A stretch of DNA of 64,000 nt from the NCBI GenBank assembly GCA_033782935.1, contig JAWQEG010000167.1, positions 1,799,501 through 1,863,500 on the forward strand. The letters are read 5' to 3'. The position numbers and the translations under genes are program-made. This stretch comes from Petrolisthes cinctipes (taxonomy: Eukaryota > Arthropoda > Malacostraca > Decapoda > Porcellanidae). Of the stretch, positions 52,772 to 64,000 are shown in pieces. The stretch's first letter is position 1; the number at the start of each line of letters is the position of its first letter. A model generated the notes under the pieces. The model saw only the letters and a list, made by a program, of their open reading frames with translations, did not search any database and was not told the DNA's origin.

Positions 52772-55700
52772 TTTGGGCAGCTAAAATATCGATTTACAGC
52801 ATGTTTTAGGCCTGTATTTTAAAAATACTCTAACACGGAGTATGCATGTACAGATGGCTTTTGGGACCCAAAAATATCGAATATTCGGGTGTTTTGAGTC
52901 TGAATTTGAGATATGAACGGGTACAGAAGATGCATGCACATATCGACTTTTAGCACTTAAAATATCGATTTTGAGCAAGTTTTGGGTCTGTATATTGAAA
53001 ACATTCTAGCAAGGAGTAGGCATATACAGATCGCTTCTGGGACACAAAAATATCGATTTTTTGGGTGTTTTGAGCCTGAATTTGAGATATAAACGGGTAC
53101 AGAAGATGCATGCACATATCGACTTTTTGCACCAAAAATATCGATTTTGAGCATGTTTTGGGTCTGTATCTTGAAAACTTTCTAGCAAGAAGTAGGCATG
53201 TACAGATTGCTTCTGGGACCCAAAAATATCGAATTTTCGAGTGTTTTGAACCTGAATTTGGGATATAGACGGGTACAGAAGATGCATACACATATTGACT
53301 TTGGGCAGCTAAAATATCGATTTTCTGCATGTTTTAGGCCTGTATTTTGAAATTACTCTAACACGGAGTAGACACGTACAGATCGCTATTTGGGACCCAA
53401 ATAAATCGAACTTTCGGGTGTTCTGAGCCTGAATTTGAGATATGAACGGGTACAGAAGATGCATGCACATATTGACTTAGGGCACTTAAAATATAGATTT
53501 TCAGCATGTTTTGGGCCTGTATTTTGAAAATACATTAACACGGAGTAGGCATGTACAGGTCGCTTCTGGGACCCAAAAATATCGACTTTTCGGGTGTTTT
53601 GAGCCTGAATTTGAGATATAAACGGGTACAGTAGATGCATGCACATATCGACTTTGGGCACCTAAAATATCGATTTTGAGTATGTTTTGGGCCTGTATTT
53701 TGAAAATACTCTAACACGGAGTATGCATGTACAGATCGCTTCTGGGACACAAAAATATCGATTTTTTGGGTTTTTTGAGTCTGAATTTGAGATATAAACG
53801 GGTACAGAAGATGCATGCACATATCGACTTTTTGCACATAAAATATCGATTTTGAGCATGTTTTAAGCCTGTATTTTAAAAACATTCTCGCACTGAGTAG
53901 GCATGTGCAGATCGCTTAAGGAACCCAAAAATATCGAATTTTCGGAGTTTTGAGCCTGAATTTGAGATATAAACGGGTACAGAAGATGCATGCACATATC
54001 GACTTTGGGCACCTAAAATATCGATTTTGAGCATGTTTTGGGCTTGTATTTTAAAAATACTATAACACGGTATAGACATGTACAGATCGCTTCTGGGACA
54101 CAAAAATATCGATTTTTTGGGTTTTTTGAGTCTGAATTTGAGATATAAACGGGTACAGAAGATGCATGCACATATCGACTTTTTGCACATAAAATATCGA
54201 TTTTGAGCATGTTTTGGTTCTGTATCATGAAAACTTTCTAGCAAGAAGAAGGCATGTACAGATTGCTTCTGAGACTCAAAAATATCGAATTTTCGAGTGT
54301 TTTGAACCTTAATTTGGGATATAGACGGGTACAGAAGATGCATACACATATTGACTTTGGGCAGCTAAAATATCGATTTACAGCATGTTTTAGACCTGTA
54401 TTTTAAAAATACTCTAACACGGAGTATGCATGTACAGATGGCTTTTGGGACCCAAAAATATCGAATATTCGGGTGTTTTGAGTCTGAATTTGAGATATGA
54501 ACGGGTACAGAAGATGCATGCACATATCGACTTTTAGCACTTAAAATATCGATTTTGAGCAAGTTTTGGGTCTGTATATTGAAAACATTCTAGCAAGGAG
54601 TAGGCATATACAGATCGCTTCTGGGACACAAAAATATCGATTTTTTGGGTGTTTTGAGCCTGAATTTGAGATATAAACGGGTACAGAAGATGCATGCACA
54701 TATCGACTTTTCACACCTTAAATATCGATTTATAGCATGTTTTAAGCCTGTATTTTAAAAACATTCTCGCACTGAGTAGGCATGTGCAGATCGCTTAAGG
54801 AACCCAAAAATATCGAATTTTCGGAGTTTTGAGCCTGAATTTGAGATATAAACGGGTACAGAAGATGCATGCACATATCGACTTTGGGCACCCAAAATAT
54901 CGATTTTGAGCATGTTTTATGCCTGTATTTTTAAAATACTCTAACACTGAGTAGACACGTACAGATCGCTTCTGGAACCCAAATAAATCGAATTTTCGGG
55001 TGTTCTGAGCCTGAATTTGAGATATGAACGGGTACAGAAGATGCATGCACATATCGACTTTGGGCACCTAAAATATCGATTTTGAGCATGTTTTGGGCTT
55101 GTATTTTAAAAATACTATAACACGGTATAGACATGTACAGATCGCTTCTGGGACACAAAAATATCGATTTTTTGGGTTTTTTGAGTCTGAATTTGAGATA
55201 TAAACGAGTACAGAAGATGCATGCACATATCGACTTTTTGCACATAAAATATCGATTTTGAGCATGTTTTGGGTCTGTATCATGAAAACTTTCTAGCAAG
55301 AAGAATGCATGTACAGATTGCTTCTGAGACTCAAAAATATCGAATTTTCGAGTGTTTTGAACCTGAATTTGGGATATAGACGGGTACAGAAGATGCATAC
55401 ACATATTGACTTTGGGCAGCTAAAATATCGATTTACAGCATGTTTTAGGCCTGTATTTTAAAAATTCTCTAACACGGAGTATGCATGTACAGATGGCTTT
55501 TGGGACCCAAAAATATCGAATATTCGGGTGTTTTGAGTCTGAATTTGAGATATGAACGGGTACAGAAGATGCATGCACATATCGACTTTTAGCACTTAAA
55601 ATATTGATTTTGAGCAAGTTTTGGGTCTGTATATTGAAAACATTCTAGCAAGGAGTAGGCATGTACAGATTGCTTCTGGGACCCAAAAATATCGAATTTT

Positions 55701-55985
55701 CTGGTGTTTTGAACCTGAATTTGGGATATAGACGGGTACAGAAGATGCATACACATATTGACTTTGGGCAGCTAAAATATCGATTTACAGCATGTTTTAG
55801 GCCTGTATTTTAAAAATACTCTAACACGGAATATGCATGTACAGATGGATTTTGGGACCCAAAAATATCGAATATTCGGGTGTTTTGAGTCTGAATTTGA
55901 GATATAAACGGGTACAGAAGATGCATGCACATATCGACTTTGGGCACCCAAAATATCGATTTTAAGCATGTTTTGAGCCTGTATT
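52292..55985. repeat. C array of 9- and 6-monomer steps (three copies of one motif block)
   Basis: The block marked by GGGTTTTTTGAGTCTG, TGCACATAAAATATCG, TTCTGTATCATGAAAAC and GAAGAAGGCATG occurs at 52429-52765, 54013-54349 (+1,584 bp, exactly 9 monomers) and 55068-55404 (+1,055 bp, 6 monomers). A single older copy lies at 44166-44502. The third copy has TGGGTCTG and GAAGAATGCATG variants. The stretch leads directly into the 6-monomer HOR array. Confidence 0.8.
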
Positions 55986-56999
55986 TTTAAAATACTCTAA
56001 CACGGAGTAGACACGTACAGATCGCTTCTGGGACCCAAATAAATCGAATTTTCGGTTGTTCTGAGCCTGATTTTGAGATATGAACGGGAACAGAAGATGC
56101 ATGCACATATCGACTTCGGACACCTAAAATATCGATTTTGAGCATGTTTTTGGCCTGTATTTTGAAAATACTCAAACACGGTGTAGACATGAACAGATCG
56201 CTTCTGGGACACAAAAATATCGATTTTTTGGGTGTTTTGAGCCTGAATTTGAGATATAAACGGGTACAGAAGATGCATGCACATATCGACTTTGGAACCC
56301 AAAATATCGATTTTTAGTATGTTTTGGGCGTTTAATTTGAAAATATTCTAGCACTGAGTAGGCATGTACAGATCGCTTCTGGGACCCAAAAATATCGAAT
56401 TTTCGGGTGTTTTGAGCCAGAAATTGGGATATAACCGGGTACAGAGGATGCATGCACATATCGACTTTTTGCACCTAAAATATCGATTTTGAGCATGTTT
56501 TGGGTCTGTATCTTGAAAAAATTCTAGCAAGGAGTAGGCATGTACAGATCGCTTCTGGGATCCAAAATTATCGAATTTTCGGGTGTTTTGAACCTGAATT
56601 TGGGATATAGACGGATACCGAAAATGCATGCACATATCGACTTTTTGCACCTAAAATATCGATTTTGAGCATGTTTTCGGCCTGTATTATGAAAATACTC
56701 TAACACGGAGTAGGCATGTACAGATCGCTTCGGGGACCCAAATATATCGACTTTTCGGGTGTTTTGAGCCTGAATTTGAGATATAAACGGGTACAGATAA
56801 TGCATGCACATTTCGACTTTTTGCACCTAAAATATAGATTTTCAGCATGTTTTGGGCCTGTATTTTGAAAATACATTAACACGGAGTAGGCATGTACAGA
56901 TCGCTTCTGGAACCCAAAAATATCGAATATTCGGGTGTTTTGAGTCTGAATTTGAGATATAAACGGGTACAGAAGATGCATGCACATATCGACTTTGGG
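55945..56999. repeat. C 6-monomer HOR, locus 2 copy 1 (1,055 bp)
   Basis: Collinear with 44867-45921 at +11,078 bp. Its last ~85 bp (from about 56917) carry AATATTCGGGTGTTTTGAG and AGTCTGAATTTG instead of the AATTTTAGGGTGTTCTGAG tail of other copies. The same alternative tail precedes the copy at 55860-55944. Private base: CCTGTATTATG near 56681. Confidence 0.87.
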
Positions 57000-58054
57000 C
57001 ACCCAAAATATCGATTTTAAGCATGTTTTGAGCCTGTATTTTTAAAATACTCTAACACGGAGTAGACACGTACAGATCGCTTCTGGGACCCAAATAAATC
57101 GAATTTTCGGTTGTTCTGAGCCTGATTTTGAGATATGAACGGGAACAGAAGATGCATGCACATATCGACTTCGGACACCTAAAATATCGATTTTGAGCAT
57201 GTTTTTGGCCTGTATTTTGAAAATACTCAAACACGGTGTAGACATGAACAGATCGCTTCTGGGACACAAAAATATCGATTTTTTGGGTGTTTTGAGCCTG
57301 AATTTGAGATATAAACGGGTACAGAAGATGCATGCACATATCGACTTTGGAACCCAAAATATCGATTTTTAGTATGTTTTGGGCGTTTAATTTGAAAATA
57401 TTCTAGCACTGAGTAGGCATGTACAGATCGCTTCTGGGACCCAAAAATATCGAATTTTCGGGTGTTTTGAGCCAGAAATTGGGATATAACCGGGTACAAA
57501 GGATGCATGCACATATCGACTTTTTGCACCTAAAATATTGATTTTGAGCATGTTTTGGGTCTGTATCTTGAAAAAATTCTAGCAAGGAGTAGGCATGTAC
57601 AGATCGCTTCTGGGATCCAAAATTATCGAATTTTCGGGTGTTTTGAACCTGAATTTGGGATATAGACGGATACCGAAAATGCATGCACATATCGACTTTT
57701 TGCACCTAAAATATCGATTTTGAGCATGTTTTCGGCCTGTATTTTGAAAATACTCTAACACGGAGTAGGCATGTACAGATCGCTTCGGGGACCCAAATAT
57801 ATCGACTTTTCGGGTGTTTTGAGCCTGAATTTGAGATATAAACGGGTACAGATAATGCATGCACATTTCGACTTTTTGCACCTAAAATATAGATTTTCAG
57901 CATGTTTTGGGCCTGTATTTTGAAAATACATTAACACGGAGTAGGCATGTACAGATCGCTTCTGGAACCCAAATAAATCGAATTTTAGGGTGTTCTGAGC
58001 CTGAATTTGAGATATGAACGGATACAGAAGATGCATGCACATATCGACTTTGGG
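57000..58054. repeat. C 6-monomer HOR, locus 2 copy 2 (1,055 bp)
   Basis: Full copy with the standard tail. Private changes include GGGTACAAAGGATGC near 57495 and CCTAAAATATTGATTTTG near 57529, both single-base differences from its neighbours. Confidence 0.88.
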
Positions 58055-59109
58055 CACCCAAAATATCGATTTTAAGCATGTTTTGAGCCTGTATTTTTAA
58101 AATACTCTAACACGGAGTAGACACGTACAGATCGCTTCTGGGACCCAAATAAATCGAATTTTCGGTTGTTCTGAGCCTGATTTTGAGATATGAACGGGAA
58201 CAAAAGATGCATGCACATATCGACTTCGGACACCTAAAATATCGATTTTGAGCATGTTTTTGGCCTGTATTTTGAAAATACTCAAACACGGTGTAGACAT
58301 GTACAGATCGCTTCTGGGACACAAAAATATCGATTTTTTGGGTGTTTTGAGCCTGAATTTGAGATATAAACGGGTACAGAAGATGCATGCACATATCGAC
58401 TTTGGAACCCAAAATATCGATTTTTAGTATGTTTTGGGCGTTTAATTTGAAAATATTCTAGCACTGAGTAGGCATGTACAGATCGCTTCTGGGACCCAAA
58501 AATATCGATTTTTCGGGTGTTTTGAGCCAGAAATTGGGATATAACCGGGTACAGAGGATGCATGCACATATCGACTTTTTGCACCTAAAATATCGATTTT
58601 GAGCATGTTTTGGGTCTGTATCTTGAAAAAATTCTAGCAAGGAGTAGGCATGTACAGATCGCTTCTGGGATCCAAAATTATCGAATTTTCGGGTGTTTTG
58701 AACCTGAATTTGGGATATAGACGGATACCGAAAATGCATGCACATATCGACTTTTTGCACCTAAAATATCGATTTTGAGCATGTTTTCGGCCTGTATTTT
58801 GAAAATACTCTAACACGGAGTAGGCATGTACAGATCGCTTCGGGGACCCAAAAATATCGACTTTTCGGGTGTTTTGAGCCTGAATTTGAGATATAAATGG
58901 GTACAGATAATGCATGCACATTTCGACTTTGGGCACCTAAAATATAGATTTTCAGCATGTTTTGGGCCTGTATTTTGAAAATACATTAACACGGAGTAGG
59001 CATGTACAGATCGCTTCTGGAACCCAAATAAATCGAATTTTAGGGTGTTCTAAGCCTGAATTTGAGATATGAACGGATACAGAAGATGAATGCACATATC
59101 GACTTTGGG
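58055..59109. repeat. C 6-monomer HOR, locus 2 copy 3 (1,055 bp)
   Basis: Last full copy. It has GTGTTCTAAGCC near 59046 and GATGAATGCAC near 59087. HOR order ends at 59110, where TTTTGAGCATG replaces TTTTAAGCATG and a different monomer order begins. Confidence 0.87.
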
Positions 59110-62100
59110 CACCTAAAATATCGATTTTGAGCATGTTTTGGGCCTGTATTTTGAAAATACTCTAACACAGAGTATGCATGTACACATTGCTTTTGGGACC
59201 CAAAAATATCGAATATTCGGGTGTTTTGATTCTGTATTTGAGATATAAACGGGTACAGAAGATGCATTCACATATCGACTTTGGGCACCCAAAATATCGA
59301 TTTTGAGCATGTTTTGGGCCTGTATATTTAAAATACTCTAACACTGAGTAGACACGTACAGATCGCTTCTGGAACCCAAATAAATCGAATTTTAGGGTGT
59401 TCTGAGCCTGAATTTGAGATATGAACGGATACAGAAGATGCATGCACATATCGACTTTGGGCACCTAAAATATCGATTTTCGGCATGTTTTGGGCCTGTA
59501 TTTTGAAAATACTCAAACACGGAGTAGGCATGTACAGATCGCTTCTGGGACACAAAAATATCGATTTTTTGGGTGTTTTGAGCCAGAAATTGGGATATAA
59601 CCGGGTACAGAGGATGCATGCAAATATCGACTTTTTCCACCTAAAATATCGATTTTGAGCATGTTTTGGGTCTGTATCTTGAAAAAAATTCTAGCAAGGA
59701 GTAGGCATGTACAGATCGCTTCTGGGACCCAAAATTATCGAATTTTCGGGTGTTTTGAACCTGAATTTGGGATATAGACGGATACCGAAGATGCATGCAC
59801 ATATCGACTTTTTGCACCTAAAATATCGATTTTGAGCATGTTTTGGGCCTGTATTTTAAAAATACATTAACACGGAGTAGACACGTACAGATCGCTTCTG
59901 GGACACAAAAATATCGATTTTTTGGGTGTTTTGAGCCTGAATTTGAGATATAAACGGGTACAGAAGATGCATGCACATATCGACATTGGCACCCAAAATA
60001 TCGATTTTTAGTATGTTTTGGGCGTATAATTTGAAAATATTCTAGCACTGAGTAGGCATGTACAGATCGCTTCTGGGACCCAAAAATATCGAATTTTCGG
60101 GTGTTTTGAACCAGAAATTGGGATATAACCGGGTACAGAGGATGCATGCACATATCGACTTTTTGCACCTAAAATAACGATTTTGAGCATGTTTTGGGTC
60201 TGTATCTTGAAAAAATTCTAGCAACGAGTAGGCATGTACAGATCGCTTCTGGGACCCAAAATTATCGAATTTTCGGGTGTTTTGAACCTGAATTTGGGAT
60301 ATAGACGGATACCGAAGATGCATGCACATATCGACTTTTTGCACCTAAAATATCGATTTTGAGCATGTTTTGGGCCTGTATTTTGAAAATACCATAACAC
60401 GGAGTAGGCATGTACAGATCGCTTCGGGGACCCAAAAATATCGAATTTTCGGGTGTTTTGAGCCTGAATTTGAGATATAAACGGGTACAGAAGATGCATG
60501 CATATTTCGACTTTTTGCACCTAAAATATCGATTTTGAGTATGTTTTGGGTCTGTATCTTGAAAACATTCTAGCAAGAAGTAGGCATGTACAGATTGCTT
60601 TTGGGACCCAAAATTATCGAATTTTCGAGTGTTTTGAACCTGAATTTGGGATATAGACGGGTACAGAAGATGCATACACATATTGACTTTGGGCAGCTAA
60701 AATATCGATTTTCAGCATGTTTTAGGCCTGTATTTTGAAAATACTCTAACACGGAGTATGCATGTACACATTGCTTTTGGGACCCAAAAATATCGAATAT
60801 TCGGGTGTTTTGAGTCTGAATTTGAGATATAAACGGGTACAGAAGATGCATGCACATATCGACTTTGGGCACCCAAAATACCGATTTTGAGCATGTTTTG
60901 GGCCTGTATTTTTACAATACTATAACACTGAGTAGACACGTACAGATCGCTTCTGGAACCCAAATAAATCGAATTTTAGGGTGTTCTGAGCCTGAATTTG
61001 AGATATAAACGGGTACAGAAGATAAATGCACATATCGACTTTGGGCACCTAAAATATCGATTTTGAGCATGTTTTGGGCCTGTATTTTGAAAATACTATA
61101 GCACGGTGTAGACATGTACAGATCGCTTCTGGGACACAAAAATATCGATTTTTTGGGTGTTTTGAGCCTGAATTTGAGATATAAACGGGTACAGAAGATG
61201 CATACACATATCGACTTTGGCACCCAAAATATCGATTTTTAGTATGTTTTGGGCGTATAATTTGAAAATACTCTAACACGGAGTAGGCATGTACAGATCG
61301 CTTCGGGGACCCAAAAATATCGAATTTTCGGGTGTTTTGAGCCTGAATTTGAGATATAAACGGGTACAGAAGATGCATGCACATTTCGACTTTTTGCACC
61401 TAAAATATCTATTTTGAGCATGTTTTGGGTCTGTATCTTGAAAACATTCTAGCAAGAAGTAGGCATGTACAGATTGCTTCTGGGACCCAAAAATATCGAA
61501 TTTTCGATTGTTTTGAACCTGAATTTGGGATATAGACGGGTACAGAAGATGCATACACATATTGACTTTGGGCAGCTAAAATATCGATTTTCAGCATGTT
61601 TTAGGCCTGTAATTTTAAAATACTCTAACACAGAGTATGCATGTACACATTGCTTTTGGGACCCAAAAATATCGAATATTCGGGTGTTTTGAGTCTGAAT
61701 TTGAGATATAAACGGGTACAGAAGATGCATGCACATATCGACTTTGGGCACCCAAAATATCGATTTTGAGCATGTTTTGGGCCTGTATTTTTAAAATACT
61801 CTAACACTGAGTAGACACGTACAGATCGCTTCTGGAACCCAAATAAATCGAATTTTAGGGTGTTCTGAGCCTTAATTTGAGATATGAACGGATACAAAAG
61901 ATGCATGCACATATCGACTTTGGGCACCTAAAATATCGATTTTGAGCATGTTTTGGGCCTGTATTTTGAAAATACTATAGCACGGTGTAGACATGTACAG
62001 ATCGCTTCTGGGACACAAAAATATCGATTTTTTGGGTGTTTTGAGCCTGAATTTGGGATATAAACGGGTACAGAAGATGCATGCACATTTCGACTTTTTG

Positions 62101-64000
62101 CACCTAAAATATCGATTTTGAGCATGTTTTGGGTCTGTATCTTGAAAACATTCTAGCAAGAAGTAGGCATGTACAGATTGCTTCTGATACCCAAAAATAT
62201 CGAATTTTCGAGTGTTTTAAACCTAAATTTGGGATATAGACTGGTACAGAAGATGCATACACATATTGACTTTGGGCAGCTAAAATATCGATTTTCTGCA
62301 TGTTTTAGGCTTGTATTTAGAAAATACTCTAACACGGAGTATGCATGTACACATTGCTTTTGGGACCCAAAAATATCGAATATTCGGGTGTCTTGAGTCT
62401 GAATTTGAGATATAAACGGGTACAGAAGATACATGCACATATTGACTTTGGGCACCCAAAATATCGATTTTGAGCATGTTTTGGGCCTGAATTTTTAAAA
62501 TACTCTAACACTGAATAGACACGTACAGATCGCTTCTAGGACCCAAATAAATCGAATTTTCGAGTGATCTGAGCCTGAATTTGAGATATGAAAGGGTACA
62601 GAAGATGCATGCACATATTGACTTTGGGCACCTAAAATATAGATTTTCGGCATGTTTTGGGCCTGTATTTTGAAAATACATTAACACGGAGTAGGCATGT
62701 ACAGATCGCTTCTGGGACACAAAAATATCGACTTTTCGGGTGTTTTGAGCCTGAATTTGAGATATAAACGGGTACAGAAGATGCATGCATCACATATCGA
62801 TTTTTCACACCTAAAATATCGATTTATAGCATGTTTTAAGCCTGTATTTTAAAAACATTCTAGCACTGAGTAGGCATGTGCAGATCGCTTAAGGGACCCA
62901 AAAATATCGAATTTTCGGAGTTTTGAGCCAGAAATTGGGATATAACCGGGTACAGAGGATGCATGCACATATTGACTTTGGGCAGCTAAAATATCGATTT
63001 ACAGCATGTTTTAGGCCTGTATTTTAAAAATACTCTAACACGGAGTATGCATGTACAGATGGCTTTTGGGACCCAAAAATATCGAATATTCGGGTGTTTT
63101 GAGTCTGAATTTGAGATATAAACGGGTATAGAAGATGCATGCACATATCGACTTTGGGCACCCAAAATATCGATTTTGAGCATGTTTAGAGCCTGTATTT
63201 TTAAAATACTCTAACACGGAGTAGACACGTACAGATCGCTTCTGGGACCCAAATAAATCGAATTTTCGGTTGTTCTGAGCCTGAATTTGAGATATGAACA
63301 GGTACAGAAGATGCATGCACATATCGACTTCGGGCACCTAAAATATCGATTTTGAGCATGTTTTGGGCCTGTATTTTGAAAATACTAAAAAACGGTGTAG
63401 ACATGTACAGATCGCTTCTGGGACACAAAAATATCGATTTTTTTGGGTGTTTTGAGCCAGAAATTGGGATATAACCGGGTACAGAGGATGCATGCACATA
63501 TCGACTTTTTCCACCTAAAATATCGATTTTGAACATGTTTTGGGTCTGTATCTTGAAAAAATTCTAGCAAGGAGTAGGCATGTACATATTGCTTCTAGGA
63601 CCCAAAAATATCGAATTTTCGAGTGTTTTGAACCTGAATTTGGGATATAGACGGGTACAGAAGATGCATTCACATATTGACTTTGGGCAGCTAAAATATC
63701 GATTTTCCGCATGTTTTAGGCTTATATTTTGAAAATACTCTAACACGGAGTATGCATGTACACATTGCTTTTGGGACCCAAAAATATCGAATATTCGGGT
63801 GTTTTGAGACTGAATTTGAGATATAAACGGGTACAGAAGATGCATGCACATATCGACTTTGGGCACCCAAAATATCGATTTTGAGCATGTTTTGGGCCTG
63901 AATTTTTAAAATACTCTAACACTGAATAGACACGTACAGATCGCTTCTAGGACCCAAATAAATCAAATTTTCGAGTATTCTGAGCCTGAATTTGAGATAT
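59110..64000. repeat. C domain, right mosaic
   Basis: About 28 monomers. One segment with GCATGTACACATTGC, preceded by GAAGTAGGCATG and ATTTTCGAGTG or similar, recurs at about 60570, 61449 (+879 bp, 5 monomers), 62153 (+704 bp, 4 monomers) and 63564 (+1,411 bp, 8 monomers). Spacing is irregular, so no stable HOR is established here. A three-base expansion in the ATGCATGC palindrome is present at about 62781-62793. The array runs off the window end without leaving the satellite. Confidence 0.78.

Larger units (their letters stand above)
1..64000. repeat. Satellite DNA array, ~176-bp monomer, ~364 tandem copies
   Basis: The window is filled end to end by head-to-tail copies of one monomer. Landmarks recur in fixed order every 176 bp: AAAATATCGATTTT, then CATGTTTTGGGCCTGTATTT, TACTCTAACACGGAGTAGGC, ATGTACAGATCGCTTCTGGG, a second AATATCGAATTTTCGGGTG, TGAGATATAAACGGGTACAG, and ATGCATGCACATATCGAC. 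My hand consensus is 176 bp, 40% GC, with 7 CpG sites against about 7 expected from base composition. Monomer orientation never flips. No insertion longer than a few bases and no unique sequence was seen. This architecture is typical of eukaryotic centromeric or heterochromatic satellites. I infer a plant as the more likely source, without a diagnostic sequence to prove it. Open frames in the array are not genes, so the gene content is nil. Confidence 0.97.

Noticed and set aside
1..64000. CRISPR array
   Set aside because: Repeats are contiguous with no unique spacers, the unit is 176 bp, and there are no cas genes.
1..64000. Transposon, LTR or insertion sequence within the array
   Set aside because: No break in the 176-bp register longer than a few bases, no target-site duplications, and no transposase or reverse transcriptase frame.
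1..64000. rDNA spacer, 5S array or telomeric repeat
   Set aside because: No rRNA-like or tRNA-like segment recurs in the monomer, and there are no TTTAGGG or TTAGGG runs.
1..64000. Relation to the Arabidopsis ~178-bp centromere repeat, from a loose resemblance of GTATCTT...CTAGCAAGG...TAGGC
   Set aside because: The resemblance is short, the spacing of other shared words does not fit, and the comparison is from memory. An alignment to Brassicaceae centromere satellites would be needed; without it I do not assign a family.

Overview
The whole 64 kb window is one uninterrupted satellite DNA array. Every stretch I read, from base 1 to base 64,000, is a head-to-tail copy of an AT-rich monomer of about 176 bp (about 364 copies, all in one orientation). 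I see no protein-coding gene, tRNA, rRNA, transposon, CRISPR array or unique sequence. The many open frames are by-products of the repeat: they lie almost all on the minus strand, recur at repeat spacing, and have stereotyped lengths (60, 65, 90, 95, 100, 164 codons). A 176-bp monomer, several levels of higher-order repeat (HOR) and CpG-to-TpG/CpA decay point to a eukaryotic centromeric, pericentromeric or other heterochromatic block. Monomer size and CpG decay fit a plant best, but an animal is not excluded and I cannot name the species.

Layout. (1) 1-626 is a displaced piece of an A-type unit. (2) 627-5151 is a diverged stretch of monomers with only short local duplications. (3) 5152-15015 holds two consecutive, nearly identical 4,932-bp A units (28 monomers each), each built from 9+9+10-monomer subunits. 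(4) 15016-35918 holds five B units that share a core with A. Their periods are about 30, 22, 26 and 21 monomers plus a last copy of about 24; the length changes come from whole-monomer gains and losses whose junctions can be located. (5) 35919-64000 is a third, more mosaic domain (C). It contains a 6.86-kb superunit (40065-46919) and a second, interrupted and expanded copy (46920-59109). Inside these are clean 6-monomer HORs of 1,055 bp: two copies at 44867-46912 and three at 55945-59109. The last 5 kb is a mosaic of related monomers.

The most informative observation is inside the monomer. The two 88-bp halves of the 176-bp unit align without gaps at about 67% identity by hand count, and a 37-bp stretch reaches 86% in one real copy. 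The 176-bp satellite therefore looks like a fossil head-to-tail dimer of an 88-bp ancestor. The window thus shows four scales: 88-bp ancestor, 176-bp monomer, 6- to 30-monomer HORs, and superunits of about 39 monomers. I found no unknown enzymatic or defence system; what is here is a readable record of satellite evolution by unequal exchange. All unit boundaries and identities are hand-read and approximate to a few bases or percent.
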